DNA from: Roseivirga sp. UBA6052
Lineage (GTDB): Bacteria > Bacteroidota > Bacteroidia > Cytophagales > Cyclobacteriaceae
Length of the DNA stretch: 64,000 bases
Reading direction: 5' to 3'
NCBI GenBank assembly: GCA_002427755.1
Contig: DIYO01000009.1
Location: 189,296 to 253,295 of the forward strand
Shown: positions 15,760 through 24,712 of the stretch, in pieces
How positions within the stretch are numbered: position 1 is the stretch's first letter
How the letters are laid out: each line of letters begins with the position of its first letter
Notes under the pieces: model-generated
Told to the model about the DNA's origin: nothing
The model's database searches: none
What the model saw: the letters and a program-made list of their open reading frames with translations, nothing else
Made by a program: the position numbers and the translations under genes

Positions 15760-18513
15760 TCATTGATCTTTCTGTTCTTGCACTTCAAAAGTTGTTGTCT
15801 TATAAGCTATTCTTCCATCATCACTGATCACTTCAAGAACTACTAACATTTCTCCCAAATTATCAGTATTGTAGAACTCTACCTCTGCCTTACCATCGCT
15901 ATGGAAATTGACATTTGGCTCCCAGTGAATCAAAGCTCTTCTATCAGGTTTTAACCAGTCTCTCTTCGTAAGATTTTCATATTTAGGAGCGTAGAATTCC
16001 TCCTCAATAGAGTATACAGGTATTGAACCCGTAAACATTCCGGGCGTAGACTTGAGGCCGACCAATCCTTTACCTGCATAAGTATGAATTGAGATGATAC
16101 TATAATTCATAAACACAAATGGAATACTCGCTCTGCCTATTAATTCAAAAAAGAGCTCTTCAAAATTATCTGGCTGCCTGATGATCTCTAAACTCTTAAT
16201 CTCATCTACAGGCATATTTTCTAAAAACCTATACTCGATAAATCGAACAGGAATTCCATCAACTACTACCAAAGTTATTTCGTCACCATTAACAGTTGCT
16301 CTAGCTATTGTTTCTGAAATGATTGGCTTACTCCAACCTTGTCCACTCTCGGTGAAAATTGGAATTCTATCGATACGAACTTCTTCTGGAAATTCTCTCA
16401 TAAGCACCCCATAAAGACCGTAGTTCTTACCATCAATTCTCGACCTAATCTCATCTCCTTCAACAACTGTCTCAGGCATGCCAAAACGCTCCATTACTTT
16501 CTCGCGATTTGGAGTCAACTCATAGTCTTCAACTACAACTTCTCCTAAGTCTCGAGTACCTCTTTCTACTCTCCAAGCATCTTCGATAAGTTTACGTTCT
16601 TGGTGCTTATCAACTAGTTTTTCTACTTCGCTATTTAGCCTTGCTACGCTTTGCATTTGATTGAAGTCAATTTCGGGCTTATCGTGCTCATCTAAATGAA
16701 TATTGAATGTTCTTTGCTTTCCCTTCTTAGAAGTTTGGATCAAGACCTTCATCTGTTCTCCATACTCATCGGGTACTTGAAAGGCAAACTCGCCTTCATT
16801 ATTAGATGTCTGATTTAGTATGGCGCTTTCACTACCAAACGTTGCTAATGTGAGTCCTATGTTTTCCTTTGCGCGTTTACCCTTTCTATCACCCGTAAGA
16901 TTACCTCTTACCATTAAACCGGGTTCAGGCTGATATTTTAAGCTTGCTTGATCTAGATTTAGCGTTTTCTTGTATTTATATCTACTCCAACCCTGGGTTA
17001 GCATAAGCGCTTCAATATCTTGCCACGCATTTTTATTGGACTCATCAAAATAACGCATTGGGTCTTCAATAGTACCCTTCAATTCTGAGGTCAATAGCAA
17101 ATGGGTTAGTATGTTACTTCTGCTTCCCTGTATCTCTCCTAATTCCTCTTTATTTAGAATTAGCAATGAGGCATTTGCTCCATTATTATACATATCATAA
17201 TCAGGCAACTCAATCGAAATAGCGCCCTTCTCTCGTTGCTTATAAGAAGCCTGAATGGAAGATAGTTGGGCATTAAATCTATTACCACTTTTTAGATTGA
17301 AATAAGATCTTGAAGCTAAGGGCGTTTTCGCGTCAATAAGTCTAAAATTGAGTATTCCTTCAACAAAGTCTTCAGATTTCAAGACTACTCTTAAACGGCC
17401 ATTTTCAGGCTTCAATTTCATCTGTTTTTGAATAATTCCTTTTGCTTTTACATCAAGCTGAAGATCGTTGTGGTCTGATGAAGTGAATGCTTCTAGAATA
17501 ATCTTGTCACCTGACTTCTTTAAGGCCATCACGGTTCCTTCCTTTTGCACCGCAGGGAACTTGAATTTCTGACCATTAATCAATGCGTAATAGGTGTGAT
17601 TATAGTAAGGCTCAAAAGGAAACAAACCCATACCTAGATCATTAGAACTGAATTCGGTAATGAACTCATTATCTGAATTGTAAATTTTTCCAGTTACTTC
17701 CTTTCCTAAACCAGCTGCATCAATAGCCTTGAATCCAACTTTAGAAACAACGCCATGCACAAGGCTGCCACCTTCAGGAAAAAACTGAACATCCATTCTT
17801 TTATCATCCAGCAATACATTCTCCATGGTTCTCTGCCCATTATTTGAAATAGCTGTGAATGAAATAACCTCAGCATCTTCTTCTAAAGGATACTCGAAAA
17901 GGAACTCGGAATCACGATTACGTTTTATTAGAAAAGAATCCTTCTTTGTAGGAGTATTTACATACAGTTGAACCTTCCCTCTATGAAGAGAATCCAAGCG
18001 TGAAACATTTATTTCTCCGCTAACCTTCTTTATCCCATCAACCTCTAGAACTTGCAAATCACTAATTACATCAGCTTCTAAAAGTGAATCAGATGGCGGA
18101 TAAATATCTACATACTGCTTAAATGTAAAATTGTCTCCAAAGTTTAGATTCCAATTGGTATATGCTCTAATCTGATATTTACCAGGAGCCATTTTAGTAT
18201 TAAGTTTAAAGGAACCATTTCCTATGCCTGCCTCTAGCTTTAGTATTTTTGATTCTACTATTTCTTCATAAGCATTTATAAGATCTACATATAGCACTCC
18301 GCTCAATTGTGTTGGCGTTAAATCGGATCCATGCACTACTACTCCTTTAAACCATATTTTTTGATCAGATGTATAGACCAGTCCATCAGTTTGCAGATAT
18401 ATTTTTTCAGCCAGCGCATAGTCTGAATAGATTTGGGGTTGCTGCGCTAAAATTTGGGTTGTGAGTGGGTTAGTTAAAAAGAGAACGATAATTATAATTA
18501 GGGTCTTCTTCAT
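15760..18513 (-). CDS. Large secreted MG2/TonB-plug-like protein, copy A
   Basis: A 917-residue exported protein with a Sec signal (MKKTLIIIIVLFLTNPLTTQ). The N-terminus (AEKIYLQTDGLVYTSDQKIWFKG) is an MG2-type macroglobulin domain as found in large Bacteroidota envelope proteins. Further beta-sandwich segments follow up to about residue 560. Around 650-860 there is a plug-like part (RDLGEVVVEDYELTP, VDGIPVRFIEYRF, IISIHTYAGKG), as in TonB-dependent receptor plugs, but no outer-membrane barrel follows. A role at the cell surface, perhaps in binding or protease defence, is inference only. It is a clear paralogue of the gene immediately upstream, sharing whole-length architecture. Confidence 0.8.
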   Translation of the reverse strand: MKKTLIIIIVLFLTNPLTTQILAQQPQIYSDYALAEKIYLQTDGLVYTSDQKIWFKGVVVHGSDLTPTQLSGVLYVDLINAYEEIVESKILKLEAGIGNGSFKLNTKMAPGKYQIRAYTNWNLNFGDNFTFKQYVDIYPPSDSLLEADVISDLQVLEVDGIKKVSGEINVSRLDSLHRGKVQLYVNTPTKKDSFLIKRNRDSEFLFEYPLEEDAEVISFTAISNNGQRTMENVLLDDKRMDVQFFPEGGSLVHGVVSKVGFKAIDAAGLGKEVTGKIYNSDNEFITEFSSNDLGMGLFPFEPYYNHTYYALINGQKFKFPAVQKEGTVMALKKSGDKIILEAFTSSDHNDLQLDVKAKGIIQKQMKLKPENGRLRVVLKSEDFVEGILNFRLIDAKTPLASRSYFNLKSGNRFNAQLSSIQASYKQREKGAISIELPDYDMYNNGANASLLILNKEELGEIQGSRSNILTHLLLTSELKGTIEDPMRYFDESNKNAWQDIEALMLTQGWSRYKYKKTLNLDQASLKYQPEPGLMVRGNLTGDRKGKRAKENIGLTLATFGSESAILNQTSNNEGEFAFQVPDEYGEQMKVLIQTSKKGKQRTFNIHLDEHDKPEIDFNQMQSVARLNSEVEKLVDKHQERKLIEDAWRVERGTRDLGEVVVEDYELTPNREKVMERFGMPETVVEGDEIRSRIDGKNYGLYGVLMREFPEEVRIDRIPIFTESGQGWSKPIISETIARATVNGDEITLVVVDGIPVRFIEYRFLENMPVDEIKSLEIIRQPDNFEELFFELIGRASIPFVFMNYSIISIHTYAGKGLVGLKSTPGMFTGSIPVYSIEEEFYAPKYENLTKRDWLKPDRRALIHWEPNVNFHSDGKAEVEFYNTDNLGEMLVVLEVISDDGRIAYKTTTFEVQEQKDQ

Positions 18514-18756
18514 AACCTTTCAACTTTAGTTTATACTATTATATACCTAAGAATAAAGGAATGGTTGAAAGGATTATTTAACTGGCAGCGCTTTCAGTTC
18601 TAGAGCATATGTTATATGTAATCAACATGATCAAAAGGAGACCAAGTATTGGAAAAATGAGGTGTTATTGGGAGTAGAGATCGAAAAATCCTTTGATTCC
18701 AAATAGATGGGATATAAGGTTCACTAACGTAATTTTCGATTAAAGGTTGATTGAAT

Positions 18757-21456
18757 TCAACGTTCGGTTTGTTCTTCAACTTTAAATGTAGAAGTCTTAT
18801 AAGCCACTTTACCATCTGACGTAACCACTTCCACAACAACTAACATTTCTCCAAGATTATCAGCATTGTAGAATTCAATTTCCGCCTTACCATTGGCGTC
18901 AAATTCAACGTCATAATCCCAGTGTATGAGTGCTCTATAATCAGGTTTAAGCCAATCTCTTCTAGACAAGTTTTCATACTTAGGAGCATAAAACTCCTGC
19001 TCATATGAGAAAGTAGGAATATTACCCTGAAAGATACCTGGTGCCTTACGCTGACCAATTACGCCATTGCCTGAATAGGTGTATATAGATATAATACTTC
19101 TAAAACCTGGTAAAGGGGCACTTGACTTTACAAATTGCTGGTACATTTCAGCAAAGTTTTTAGGGTTTCTAATAATTTCAAAACTCTTGACTTCGCTGAT
19201 AGGAATATGTTGAAGAAATGCCATTTGACTCATTTCCACCAACTTTCCATCTACGATATATAACGTGTAGTCATTGTCCACATTGGCAAAGTAATCTGCA
19301 CCATATCTATAGACTCTTATTAAATCGTAATATTCGCTCTGTAGAAGGCCAAAGAGACCATATGGAAGTAATTTACCCTCGGCTCTTTCTCTCATTTCGT
19401 CTCCTTCAATCACATCACTGGGTGCACCAAATTTTTCCATCATCTCTTCTCTTTCCGGTGTCAATTCATAATCTTCTACTATAAATTCACCCAAGTCTCT
19501 TACCCCAGTTTCTACTCGCCATGCATCTTCTATGAGCTTACGCTCTTGATGTTTCTCAACTAGGTCTGCCATATATGTATCAGGTTTTACGAGTGTTGTT
19601 CGCTGATCAAAAGAAATAGCGGGTTTTTCGTGTTTATCTATTTCAATATTGAAGGTCTTTTGCTTTCCTTTTTCCACAGATTGAATGATTACATTGATCA
19701 TTTGCCCATACTCATCTGGTACTTGGAAAGCAAAATCGCCTTGATCGTCTGAGGTTTGTGTGAGAAATGAACTCTCTGAACCAAAAGTGGCTAAGGTTAG
19801 ATCTACATTGTTCTTTTTCTTTTTACCCTTTTTATCACCACTCACCTTTCCGCGCACCATCAAACCTGGCTCTGGTTGAAACCTTAGATTGGTACCATTA
19901 AAACCGATTGTGTCTTTAAAAGCATATCGACTCCACCCTTGAGTCAGCATAAGGGCTTCAAGATCATTCCAGGCTTTCTTGTTCTTTTCATCAAAGTAAA
20001 TGTTCGGAGATTCTACTGTGCCCTTAATTTCAGAAGTCAATAACATGTGGGTGAAAATGTTATTCCTGGTTTGTTGAATTTCACCCAATTGCTCATTATT
20101 CAATACTAAAAGAGATGCCGATACTTGAGTGTTGGCTGTATCTAACTCTCTAAATTCCAAATCGATCGTCCCCTTTTCTCTTTGTTTAAAAGCTCCTTTA
20201 GCTGTTGAAATATCTAGCTTTAATGAAGCTTCTTGCCTATGATTAAAGTAAGACCTTGAGGCCAGCGGTAGATTTCCCTCTTTGAGTCTAAAACTTAAGA
20301 TTCCTTCAACAAAGTCCTCTGAATTAAGCACCAATCTTAGCCTGTTATTCTTTGGTATGGCTTTGATCTCTCTTTGGATGACTCCCTTTGCTTTGACATC
20401 AATTCGCAGGTCGTTAAGAGGTAGATTTGAATTTACTTCTAAGATTATCTTGTCCTTAGATCTTTTTACGGCAAGATGAGCACCAGTCTCCAGTACTTTG
20501 GGGAAATCAAAGCGTTGGTCTCCAACTAGCGCATAATACTCCTCTTTAAGTTTAGGTTCGAAAACAAAAAAACCCATGCCAAGCGCATTGCTTTTGAAGT
20601 TTTTAATTCTCTCTCCATTACTGTTGAAGATTTTACCTTGAACCTGCTTACCCTTTCCACTAATATCAACTGCTTTAAAACCTACCTTGGTAATCATTTC
20701 ATTGATCAAATCTCCTCCTTCAGGGAAAAACCGTAAGTCAATGCTTGTGGTGTCTATCAATACATTTTGAATCATTTGTATTCCATTGCTGGAAACCGCT
20801 TTTATACTCAACATTTCGGTGCTACTTTCTAAAGGATATTCGAATTGAAATTCTGAACCTTTATTTCCTCTAAGTAGGAAAGAATCCTTTTTAGAAAAGT
20901 CATCTACAAGGAATTGCATTTTTCCCTTATGAAGAGAGTCTAGAAGATCAGCCCGTATCACTCCTTTAACTAGACTTTGACCATCTCTGTCTTCAAGCTC
21001 AAGTTTGCCGATTGTAGAATTTTGAGAACTGCTTACCTCTGGAGGGAATACGTCAATATATTGTTTGAACATGAATTCCTCATCGAAATTTAAGTTCCAA
21101 TTGGTATAGGCTCTAAGTAAGTACTTGCCGGGATTCATTAATGTGTCCAATACAATAGATCCATGCGTGATTCCCTTTTCTAGCTTAAGTTTCTTAGATG
21201 ATAAGACTACCTCATCAGAGTCAATAAAGTCGACATAAAGCACCCCGCTCAACTCACTTGGTTTTAAATCCGAGCCATGAAGCACAATGCCTTTGAACCA
21301 TATGGTTTGGTCGGTGGTGTATACCAATCCATCAGTTTGCACATAAATCTTTTCGGCTAGAGCATTGTCGGAGTAGACATTTACTTGTGCTAGCGCATTA
21401 TTGACCAACGGACTGATTAGAAGCAGAAAGGCTATTGTGATTTCTCGTATCCTCAT
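18757..21456 (-). CDS. Large secreted MG2/TonB-plug-like protein, copy B
   Basis: A 899-residue paralogue of the 15760-18513 gene, with near-identical stretches throughout (NALAEKIYVQTDGLVYT, SGVLYVDFIDSDE, RDLGEFIVEDYELTPE, FYAPKYENLSRRDWLKPD). The signal peptide is MRIREITIAFLLLISPLVNN. The same order is seen: MG2 start, beta-sandwich middle, plug-like region and a closing domain (ALIHWDYDVEFDANGKAEI) that resembles macroglobulin bait-proximal domains. Both copies are preceded by a similar sequence (AAGAATAnAGGAATGGTT), so the duplication included upstream DNA. No TonB box or barrel is visible. Function is unknown. Confidence 0.8.
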   Translation of the reverse strand: MRIREITIAFLLLISPLVNNALAQVNVYSDNALAEKIYVQTDGLVYTTDQTIWFKGIVLHGSDLKPSELSGVLYVDFIDSDEVVLSSKKLKLEKGITHGSIVLDTLMNPGKYLLRAYTNWNLNFDEEFMFKQYIDVFPPEVSSSQNSTIGKLELEDRDGQSLVKGVIRADLLDSLHKGKMQFLVDDFSKKDSFLLRGNKGSEFQFEYPLESSTEMLSIKAVSSNGIQMIQNVLIDTTSIDLRFFPEGGDLINEMITKVGFKAVDISGKGKQVQGKIFNSNGERIKNFKSNALGMGFFVFEPKLKEEYYALVGDQRFDFPKVLETGAHLAVKRSKDKIILEVNSNLPLNDLRIDVKAKGVIQREIKAIPKNNRLRLVLNSEDFVEGILSFRLKEGNLPLASRSYFNHRQEASLKLDISTAKGAFKQREKGTIDLEFRELDTANTQVSASLLVLNNEQLGEIQQTRNNIFTHMLLTSEIKGTVESPNIYFDEKNKKAWNDLEALMLTQGWSRYAFKDTIGFNGTNLRFQPEPGLMVRGKVSGDKKGKKKKNNVDLTLATFGSESSFLTQTSDDQGDFAFQVPDEYGQMINVIIQSVEKGKQKTFNIEIDKHEKPAISFDQRTTLVKPDTYMADLVEKHQERKLIEDAWRVETGVRDLGEFIVEDYELTPEREEMMEKFGAPSDVIEGDEMRERAEGKLLPYGLFGLLQSEYYDLIRVYRYGADYFANVDNDYTLYIVDGKLVEMSQMAFLQHIPISEVKSFEIIRNPKNFAEMYQQFVKSSAPLPGFRSIISIYTYSGNGVIGQRKAPGIFQGNIPTFSYEQEFYAPKYENLSRRDWLKPDYRALIHWDYDVEFDANGKAEIEFYNADNLGEMLVVVEVVTSDGKVAYKTSTFKVEEQTER

Positions 21457-21597
21457 ACAACCAAGCTTTTGAAACTCAATTGCTTTAACCCAAGAATATA
21501 GGAATGGTTAAATTTTTTATTTAATCGGTTATAGAAAAAGCCACTTAATAAGCGGCTTCATCGGATGTATTTATAGGTAATTTAGTTTCTGTAATGA

Positions 21598-22311
21598 TCA
21601 GTATCTTCGATAGCGTCTGCCGTTAATCTCAGTATATTTAGTATCCATATCCCATCTCACCTCCATGTTTTTGGTATCGAAATCCCCTCTTACATTGGTG
21701 TATTTCATATCTAATGAGCGATCAAATTTGGCTGCATTAAATGAGGCACCATCCCTAAACTTAGTGTACTTGAAAATGGCATTATCATCGAAGAAAGTAT
21801 TTGAAAAATCTGCCTCTTCTTCAAATTCAGCATACTTAAAAGTATTATCTCCATTGAATTGGCTTCCAGTAAATGTTGCGCCTCTTTCAAATACTGAGTA
21901 CTTAAACATGGCATCTCTTTTAAAATTACAGTTCTCGAATTTCACGCCTTTCTCAAAATCTGCTGTAAAAGTGTACTCAGTTCTATCGTTATGGTAGTAG
22001 GCAATTACATGGTCTTGAAAAGTCACATTAGTAAAAGATATACTTGATTCAATGTCTTCATTCACCGTGTTATCTCCTCCATCTTTCCACCACCTTCTTC
22101 TCCTAGGCAAGTCTCCTACCTTTTCTTCCATAAAGGTAAAGTCGAGGATTCCTGTTACAGTTACATTACTGTATGATATAGCTTCTCCTTTCTTTAAGGC
22201 GTCCATAATTTCTGAAGCAGGCACTGTTTGTTGAGCAGAGACCGATAGTGCAAAAAATGCCATCAGAAAAAATGAAAGCATGGTTGTCTTTAATGTTTTT
22301 TGAGTTGTCAT
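21598..22311 (-). CDS. Secreted pentapeptide-repeat-like protein
   Basis: A 237-residue exported protein (signal ending AFFALSVSAQQ). From about residue 120 the sequence runs in five-residue steps with aromatic centres (FENCNF, AMFKYSVF, ATFTGSQF, NTFKYAEF, ADFSNTFF, AIFKYTKF, ASFNAAKF), the A(D/N)Lxx-type pattern of a right-handed quadrilateral beta-helix. The recurring FKYxxF unit is unusual. A short TonB-plug-like or signal region (SEIMDALKKGEAISYSNVTVTG) precedes it. The protein likely presents a rigid rod in the periplasm or on the surface; the target is unknown. Confidence 0.8.
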   Translation of the reverse strand: MTTQKTLKTTMLSFFLMAFFALSVSAQQTVPASEIMDALKKGEAISYSNVTVTGILDFTFMEEKVGDLPRRRRWWKDGGDNTVNEDIESSISFTNVTFQDHVIAYYHNDRTEYTFTADFEKGVKFENCNFKRDAMFKYSVFERGATFTGSQFNGDNTFKYAEFEEEADFSNTFFDDNAIFKYTKFRDGASFNAAKFDRSLDMKYTNVRGDFDTKNMEVRWDMDTKYTEINGRRYRRY

Positions 22312-22404
22312 GACCTTGGTTTTGAGTTGTAGACTGTGTTTCGAATAAATCGTTACACATATTTCTACAATAGATGGACAAATTGAACGAAAGGTTGCAT
22401 TTCA

Positions 22405-22437
22405 GAAAAAGGGCCCGTGTTGAAACAACCCGGACCC
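22405..22437 (-). terminator. Rho-independent terminator of the 7TM/ATP-grasp/barrel operon
   Basis: On the minus strand GGGTCCG pairs with CGGGCCC (one G-U pair), with an inner GTTG/CAAC stem and a T-run at the 3' side. It lies about 20 bases past the barrel gene's stop. Confidence 0.85.
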
Positions 22438-22456
22438 AACTCAACCAAAACAACTT

Positions 22457-23656
22457 TTAAAGTTTTATCGATACCCCAGCTTCGACCAAAGCATAGTTGT
22501 AGCCTCTGAATGCTCTACTAGTAATCACATTTCTGTTAGATACTCTGGTAACAGCATTTCCTTGAACAAACCATGTTATGTTCTTTTGAACAGGAAACGA
22601 TAGTCTAAGACTCGATCGTAGGTACTGGTATTGAAGCTTTCCGTTATCATCGGCCGCATTAAGGTTCGAAAACGTCCTTATTCTATAACTTGAGGATCCC
22701 GATATGGCTACTCTTCCAACTTTATATCGAGCTCTAATACCAGGCCCCAATTCACTGTATCCAAATCTATTTTCTGAATCTAGACGGAATGTTGAATATA
22801 GCCCGACAGTATACTCAAATGGACTATTTTTATTGTCTGAATTCCATTCAACATTTGCTCTTAGAAAAGTCCATTGACGATTGTCTCTAATTAACCCGAT
22901 GATATCTCCTCTATCAATAAAATCATCAGCTTCTTCGTCAAACTCTTCCCCTTCAAATTCCTCTGAGTCTTCATCCTCCTTCAAATCAGTGTAATACCTA
23001 TGCTCTATTTGACCAAATAGGTTCAATTTATTCACTGAAGAACGGCCTTCCCATTTTTGACTAAGTGATACTCCTGTATATGCAGCATGATAAGATACTT
23101 GTTCACCATTTTCGGCACGATCATAAGTCTTGAAGGTATAACCCGACTCTGTCTTTAACCATTTCTTATCGCCTAAATAAAAATCTAAGTGCAAGGGAAG
23201 ATTCAACCGAGTGTAGGAAAGAGTCGTTCGCAAAACAGCATCGGATTCATCAGTTCCTTGTCTTGATCTTCTAGTTAATGATGGATCGAATTCCCAGTAT
23301 TTACCTTTGGCATATTTGGTACGGTACGAAGCCGAGAACCTACCATCGAATAGATTGGCATTTACTTCTGTATGAAAATTGGCGTAGTCGAGACTATAAT
23401 TCAATTTCCATCTAGCCTGATTCTTTGTCTTTAAAGAAGACCCAGATAAGCCAATACCTTCGAAAAGACCGCTTACCCAAATATCTTCACCCAATAAAAT
23501 CTCATCGTCTTCTTGAAAATTGGAAGCAGATCGATAAATGTTGTACTCATATCCTCCTCTAATTTTCAGATTAAAATCAGATCGCCATTGGGCATTTATC
23601 ATGCTAGTCGCAAGGCATAAGCATAGAATAGAAAGAATCGATTTTTTCATCTTCAA
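22457..23656 (-). CDS. Outer-membrane beta-barrel protein, operon partner of the 7TM/ATP-grasp pair
   Basis: A 399-residue exported protein with signal MKMKKSILSILCLCLATSMINAQ. The mature part alternates short polar turns with amphipathic strands (DFNLKIRGGYEYNIYRS, WKLNYSLDYANFHTEVNANL, SASYRTKYAKGKYWEF), the pattern of an outer-membrane barrel, and ends in an alternating strand (YNYALVEAGVSIKL). An acidic loop (DLKEDEDSEEFEGEEFDEEADD) lies in the middle. It is the last gene of the operon that begins with the 7TM transglutaminase-fold protein at 26239 and is closed by a terminator. The start could also be the second in-frame ATG two codons on. Function is unknown. Confidence 0.75.
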   Translation of the reverse strand: MKMKKSILSILCLCLATSMINAQWRSDFNLKIRGGYEYNIYRSASNFQEDDEILLGEDIWVSGLFEGIGLSGSSLKTKNQARWKLNYSLDYANFHTEVNANLFDGRFSASYRTKYAKGKYWEFDPSLTRRSRQGTDESDAVLRTTLSYTRLNLPLHLDFYLGDKKWLKTESGYTFKTYDRAENGEQVSYHAAYTGVSLSQKWEGRSSVNKLNLFGQIEHRYYTDLKEDEDSEEFEGEEFDEEADDFIDRGDIIGLIRDNRQWTFLRANVEWNSDNKNSPFEYTVGLYSTFRLDSENRFGYSELGPGIRARYKVGRVAISGSSSYRIRTFSNLNAADDNGKLQYQYLRSSLRLSFPVQKNITWFVQGNAVTRVSNRNVITSRAFRGYNYALVEAGVSIKL

Positions 23657-23831
23657 TATGGTTTTGGTTGATTATTTCGTGCCCTTCAGCAATTAGCATC
23701 TCATGCTCATGTGGTGGCTGAACGTTGTAAACAAGTTTCTTACGCTCATTATATCTCATATCAGCTAGTGCGAGGCTCATACAGCCAATTAGCAATATCA
23801 AATACACAGCTTTGGATTTATTGATTGTCAT
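23604..23831 (-). CDS. Small single-pass membrane protein (75 aa), putative
   Basis: A 75-residue frame that fills the 161-base gap between the ATP-grasp gene and the barrel gene. It has one hydrophobic helix (AVYLILLIGCMSLALA) and a charged C-terminal tail (PPHEHEMLIAEGHEI). It overlaps the upstream gene by 14 bases and the barrel gene by 53. In an operon whose other gap is 4 bases, an empty 161-base gap would be odd, which supports the frame; the long overlap argues against it. I do not recognise a family. Confidence 0.5.
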   Translation of the reverse strand: MTINKSKAVYLILLIGCMSLALADMRYNERKKLVYNVQPPHEHEMLIAEGHEIINQNHIEDEKIDSFYSMLMPCD

Positions 23832-24708
23832 ATGTTTCAGTTTTATGTTTCACTATTGTTTTAAGGCCTTGTCTGTTGGCCAGCTGAATTCCCAGACCTG
23901 GCCTTACATTGACTTCCATTACCATTGGGCCTTTGTCTCTGTCGATTACAAGATCTATTCCGAGATATTGTAATGGAAATGCCTTTGCTGTCTGAATACT
24001 CAATGCCAGCATTTCTTTCCAGCAAGGAATGGCTAGACCATTGATGGGATTTCCTGAATCAGGATGAACCTTATGATACCTCTTGCCATCATAGGCCATT
24101 TTGAGTGTACCTCTTTCCATGTCAACCCCAATTCCCAACCCACCTTGGTGAAGATTAGCCTTGCCATTTGATCTTTCGGTAGGCATTCTTAACATGGCCT
24201 GAAGGGGTCTAGCTTTTAGGAGTATAATTCTAAAATCTGGTACACCGTCACCATAAATGGAAGCAAAGAAAGGGTGTGGATTTACGAACTCCTCAAACAA
24301 AGCTTTATCACTATCGCCAAAAGAGTATAATCCGAAAAGGATGTTAGCGATATGATAAGTGATTTGTTCTTCGGTAACGGGCTTAGATCCGCTAAACCAT
24401 TGCCCTTCTCTTTTATTTAAAATCATGATGCCTTTTCCACCGGCACCTTTAGCTGGCTTAATCACTAATTGATCATTAACAGAAACCTGCTTCCAGACCG
24501 CAAGAACTTCAGTTAGGTAGTTTACAACACCGTAGGTTTTAGGGCAACTGATCTGATTTTTCTCAAAGATGGCCTTTGCCAAAGCTTTGTCATCAGCCAG
24601 CTGATAATCACTCCTCTTGTTGTATCTATTGATAATTTCTATGTTTCTCTCATTTATGCCTAGGACAGACTTATCCAACCCAAGCAGATTTTTTAAAAGC
24701 TTTTGCAT
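23818..24708 (-). CDS. ATP-grasp ligase, alpha-L-glutamate ligase-like (RimK-related)
   Basis: A 296-residue ATP-grasp enzyme of the RimK-related type. The ATP-binding glycine-rich loop is VIKPAKGAGGKGIMIL (residues 82-97), the metal- and ATP-binding end is MVMEVNVRPGLG (about 267-278), and the front has IINRYNKRSDYQLADDK, which marks this subfamily. It should join an amino acid, perhaps glutamate, to a carboxylate using ATP, but its acceptor is unknown. It lies 4 bases downstream of the 7TM transglutaminase-fold gene. In many bacteria these two are linked with a retropepsin-like zinc-protease-family gene; none is visible nearby. Confidence 0.85.
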   Translation of the reverse strand: MQKLLKNLLGLDKSVLGINERNIEIINRYNKRSDYQLADDKALAKAIFEKNQISCPKTYGVVNYLTEVLAVWKQVSVNDQLVIKPAKGAGGKGIMILNKREGQWFSGSKPVTEEQITYHIANILFGLYSFGDSDKALFEEFVNPHPFFASIYGDGVPDFRIILLKARPLQAMLRMPTERSNGKANLHQGGLGIGVDMERGTLKMAYDGKRYHKVHPDSGNPINGLAIPCWKEMLALSIQTAKAFPLQYLGIDLVIDRDKGPMVMEVNVRPGLGIQLANRQGLKTIVKHKTETYDNQ

Positions 24709-24712
24709 GTCT

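Noticed and set aside
18612..18839. 75-residue open frame on the minus strand overlapping the end of the copy B MG2/plug-like gene
   Set aside because: It lies mostly in the intergenic gap and in an alternative frame, with no start signal, no recognisable domain and an odd basic-then-aromatic composition.
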